Virus record (IMG/VR): IMGVR_UViG_3300047274_000093
Location: 1 to 23,070 of that record
DNA: 23,070 nucleotides
Source of the DNA: a virus
Reading direction: 5' to 3' (one strand)
The position numbers were made by a program, and so were the translations under genes. Shown one piece after another: positions 21,765-23,070 of the stretch. Under the pieces are notes generated by a model. That model was not told the origin of the DNA, ran no database searches, and saw only the letters and a list, made by a program, of their open reading frames with translations. Every line of letters begins with the position of its first letter. The first letter of the stretch is position 1.

Positions 21765-22521
21765 TGTAACGTCGTCCAAGATATTCAATTGAAAGAAACA
21801 TCTCATCAAAGTGCCCGTCATTAACTTCGTTCAGTACTACTAAACCTCGCCAATGTTTGTTGGACAATTGATCCATATAACTCTCGTCGTGCAGATAGTA
21901 GCTGCCAGCAATGATGGAGCAGATGGGTTTGCCGTCTGCCCTCTTGCCATAGGCTACTTGCTTTCCTTGCTGATGGCCAGCAATGCAAGACATATGGAGC
22001 TTACTAATAATAGCAGCAGCAGTACCGGCGGGCCGGCCCATAGCGCCAACAGGCCAATAATGGTTGAAACCAACACCATTGATGAAAACAGGGTGAAGGA
22101 ATGGATGTACTTCCCAATCTCGTTCATAGCATAAATCCTTAGTTGAGATTAAACCCTCTAGTGTAGGGTTGTTGTTAATTGCACGATCAATGCGGTTCTC
22201 GTGGTTACCAAGCAGCATCACCATGCGGGGCTTGTACACCTTCTCCTTGTTCTTTTTCTGCTTCAGTTGTAAATCCTTGACGGGACTTAGTAACTTCTGC
22301 ATTGCAGTCTTGGCTACTTCAACGTCGTTTTTGTATCGCAGTCCTTCAAAGTACTTACTTCCTTTAATGTCATGTGTTGAGAGACTAGGCATATCTGCAA
22401 AGTCGCCCAAGTTAACCACAACGTCAGGCCGATAATCAACGATAGCGTTACCAGCCCAAGTAAGATGATCAGTAGGAACTCCATCCTTAATCTGACAATC
22501 CGGGATTACTAGTATTTTCAT
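21733..22521 (-). CDS. calcineurin-like metallophosphoesterase
   Basis: The protein has 262 residues. It shows the metallophosphoesterase metal motifs: IPDCQ (Asp8, with Gln10 in place of the usual His), VVNLGDFAD (Asp40), LLGNHENR (Asn106-His107), His154 in FNHYWP, and AGHQQG (His183, with Gln in place of the second His of GHxH). Such enzymes hydrolyse phosphomono- or diesters. Phage members are common in aquatic podoviruses; the substrate is not known. The start is the ATG at 22521 with GAAAGAAG upstream. It overlaps the preceding gene by 35 bases. Altered metal ligands at two sites could change metal use or lower activity, although Gln variants exist in phage relatives as far as I recall. 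Confidence 0.85.
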   Translation of the reverse strand: MKILVIPDCQIKDGVPTDHLTWAGNAIVDYRPDVVVNLGDFADMPSLSTHDIKGSKYFEGLRYKNDVEVAKTAMQKLLSPVKDLQLKQKKNKEKVYKPRMVMLLGNHENRIDRAINNNPTLEGLISTKDLCYERDWEVHPFLHPVFINGVGFNHYWPVGAMGRPAGTAAAIISKLHMSCIAGHQQGKQVAYGKRADGKPICSIIAGSYYLHDESYMDQLSNKHWRGLVVLNEVNDGHFDEMFLSIEYLGRRYNELHRQTTAG

Positions 22522-22780
22522 CGTCTTCTTTCTCTAAAAAGGCATACAGTTCAGCATCTTTCTGAGCAATCATTTTATCAACAGCATCAGCTACGCCGAC
22601 ATAACCAGTGGAATCTAGAAACCTAGCGAACTCACTGAGAACGTTTACCCATCGGGTGTCTTCTGAGAAGTGCACTCGGTGGTCAATACGCTTGAAGTGG
22701 GGGAACTCTACGTCGTCAAAGCTGCACTCGTCAACTTCGTCTGTGCTGCTGTAAGAAAATTCAAATTGTTTAATTGCCAT
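22487..22780 (-). CDS. hypothetical acidic phage protein (97 residues)
   Basis: Three ATG codons in a row precede the gene (22786, 22783, 22780). The third is preferred because AGGAG then lies six bases upstream. The protein opens MAIKQFEFSYSSTDEVDECS and contains DDVEFPHFKRIDHRVHF, then a helical stretch WVNVLSEFARFLDSTGYVGV (about residues 45-65). The C-terminus is charged. It resembles small conserved proteins of T7-like and cyanophages, without known function. It overlaps the upstream gene by 11 bases and the phosphoesterase gene by 35. Confidence 0.65.
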   Translation of the reverse strand: MAIKQFEFSYSSTDEVDECSFDDVEFPHFKRIDHRVHFSEDTRWVNVLSEFARFLDSTGYVGVADAVDKMIAQKDAELYAFLEKEDDENTSNPGLSD

Positions 22781-22976
22781 CATCATCTCCTAGTACAAGA
22801 AAAACTTTTTTAATACGGTAACCTACAGGATAATTTTTATCTTGATCAATGTAGTAGTCTACTGCAGTCTCAGCACTTCGCCTTGATGCATACAGTTTAG
22901 GGGTTAGTGTGTTTTGTGCACACATGTATGTGCCTCCAGTATCCTGAATCACATACGCTTCTTTAAGAACTTCCAT
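22770..22976 (-). CDS. small hypothetical phage protein (68 residues)
   Basis: The ATG at 22976 overlaps the preceding stop by one base (TGATG). The product starts MEVLKEAYVIQDTGGTYMCA and contains KLYASRRSAETAVDYYIDQD, then VGYRIKKVFLVLGDDDGN. The alternating pattern (short strands, one helix, then strand) suggests a compact alpha/beta domain, like small phage proteins with SRRSAE-type helices. There is no strong ribosome site; the start seems to depend on coupling. The role is unknown. Confidence 0.6.
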   Translation of the reverse strand: MEVLKEAYVIQDTGGTYMCAQNTLTPKLYASRRSAETAVDYYIDQDKNYPVGYRIKKVFLVLGDDDGN

Positions 22977-23070
22977 CAGTCAGCACTACTGTAGTCAAAG
23001 TATTTACGATCATCCCAATCGGCGTAGTGATCAGCAACAACCTTCATACAGTGGATGAGATGGTTCACTG
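22976..23070 (-). CDS. C-terminal end of an unidentified protein (cut by window edge)
   Basis: On the minus strand an open frame enters from the right edge and ends at the TGA at 22976-22978. The visible last residues are VNHLIHCMKVVADHYADWDD followed by RKYFDYSSAD. The frame shares one base with the next start. An internal ATG at CMK could start a 23-residue peptide, but the frame is open upstream of it, so a larger gene is more likely. The family cannot be named from this fragment; the continuation would be expected to belong to the replication genes. Confidence 0.5.
   Translation of the reverse strand, partial: VNHLIHCMKVVADHYADWDDRKYFDYSSAD

Noticed and set aside
1-23070. Cyanobacterial HIP1 palindrome (GCGATCGC), tRNA genes, CRISPR arrays, insertion sequences, integrase
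   Set aside because: None were seen on reading; absence of HIP1 means there is no support from it for a freshwater cyanobacterial host.

Overview
The window is part of a tailed-phage genome with a T7-like, short-tailed (podovirus) virion module. On the plus strand, from about 280 to 15929, lies a late structural operon: scaffold, HK97-fold major capsid protein, small virion proteins, tail tubular proteins A and B (T7 gp11 and gp12 type), gp13-like and gp14-like internal proteins, two very large ejection-type proteins, and a separate small lytic transglycosylase. Genes overlap or abut (TAATG junctions at 4214, 7155 and 13076). A strong hairpin terminator lies two genes after the capsid gene, comparable in place to T7 T-phi.

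At about 15930-15950 a hairpin terminator separates this operon from a convergent minus-strand operon that fills 15956-23070 and runs off the right edge. That operon carries nucleotide-metabolism and takeover genes: a B12-dependent (class II) ribonucleotide reductase, flavin-dependent thymidylate synthase ThyX, a MazG-type NTP pyrophosphohydrolase, a DUF3310 (T7 gp1.7-like) protein, a calcineurin-type metallophosphoesterase, an HNH endonuclease, an ECF-family RNA polymerase sigma factor, and about a dozen proteins under 100 residues. Several of these are shorter than 60 residues and were found only by reading the gaps. Almost every junction overlaps by 1-35 bases, so the block looks like one translationally coupled operon. 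Its promoter is not in the window.

Together the minus-strand enzymes would raise dNTP supply: RNR reduces ribonucleotides, ThyX makes dTMP, and MazG removes unwanted NTPs. The sigma factor would redirect host RNA polymerase, and the plus-strand operon builds a virion that degrades peptidoglycan and injects internal proteins. The gene set (class II RNR plus ThyX with a T7-like virion) recalls aquatic podoviruses such as the roseophage SIO1/cobavirus type, but that placement is inference from gene content. The host is not identifiable. The capsid gene prefers Leu codon CTA (16 of 25 by hand count), with CGT and GGT common, which may help identify it.

The points most worth a second look are the phage-encoded ECF sigma factor, an apparent dual-coding region where a basic HNH tail overprints mazG (mazG avoids T at codon position 3 only inside the overlap), a zincin protease motif inside a 1973-residue virion protein, and an over-represented palindrome TACTAGTA. 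No tRNA, CRISPR, insertion sequence, integrase, holin, terminase, DNA polymerase or phage RNA polymerase was seen in this window.
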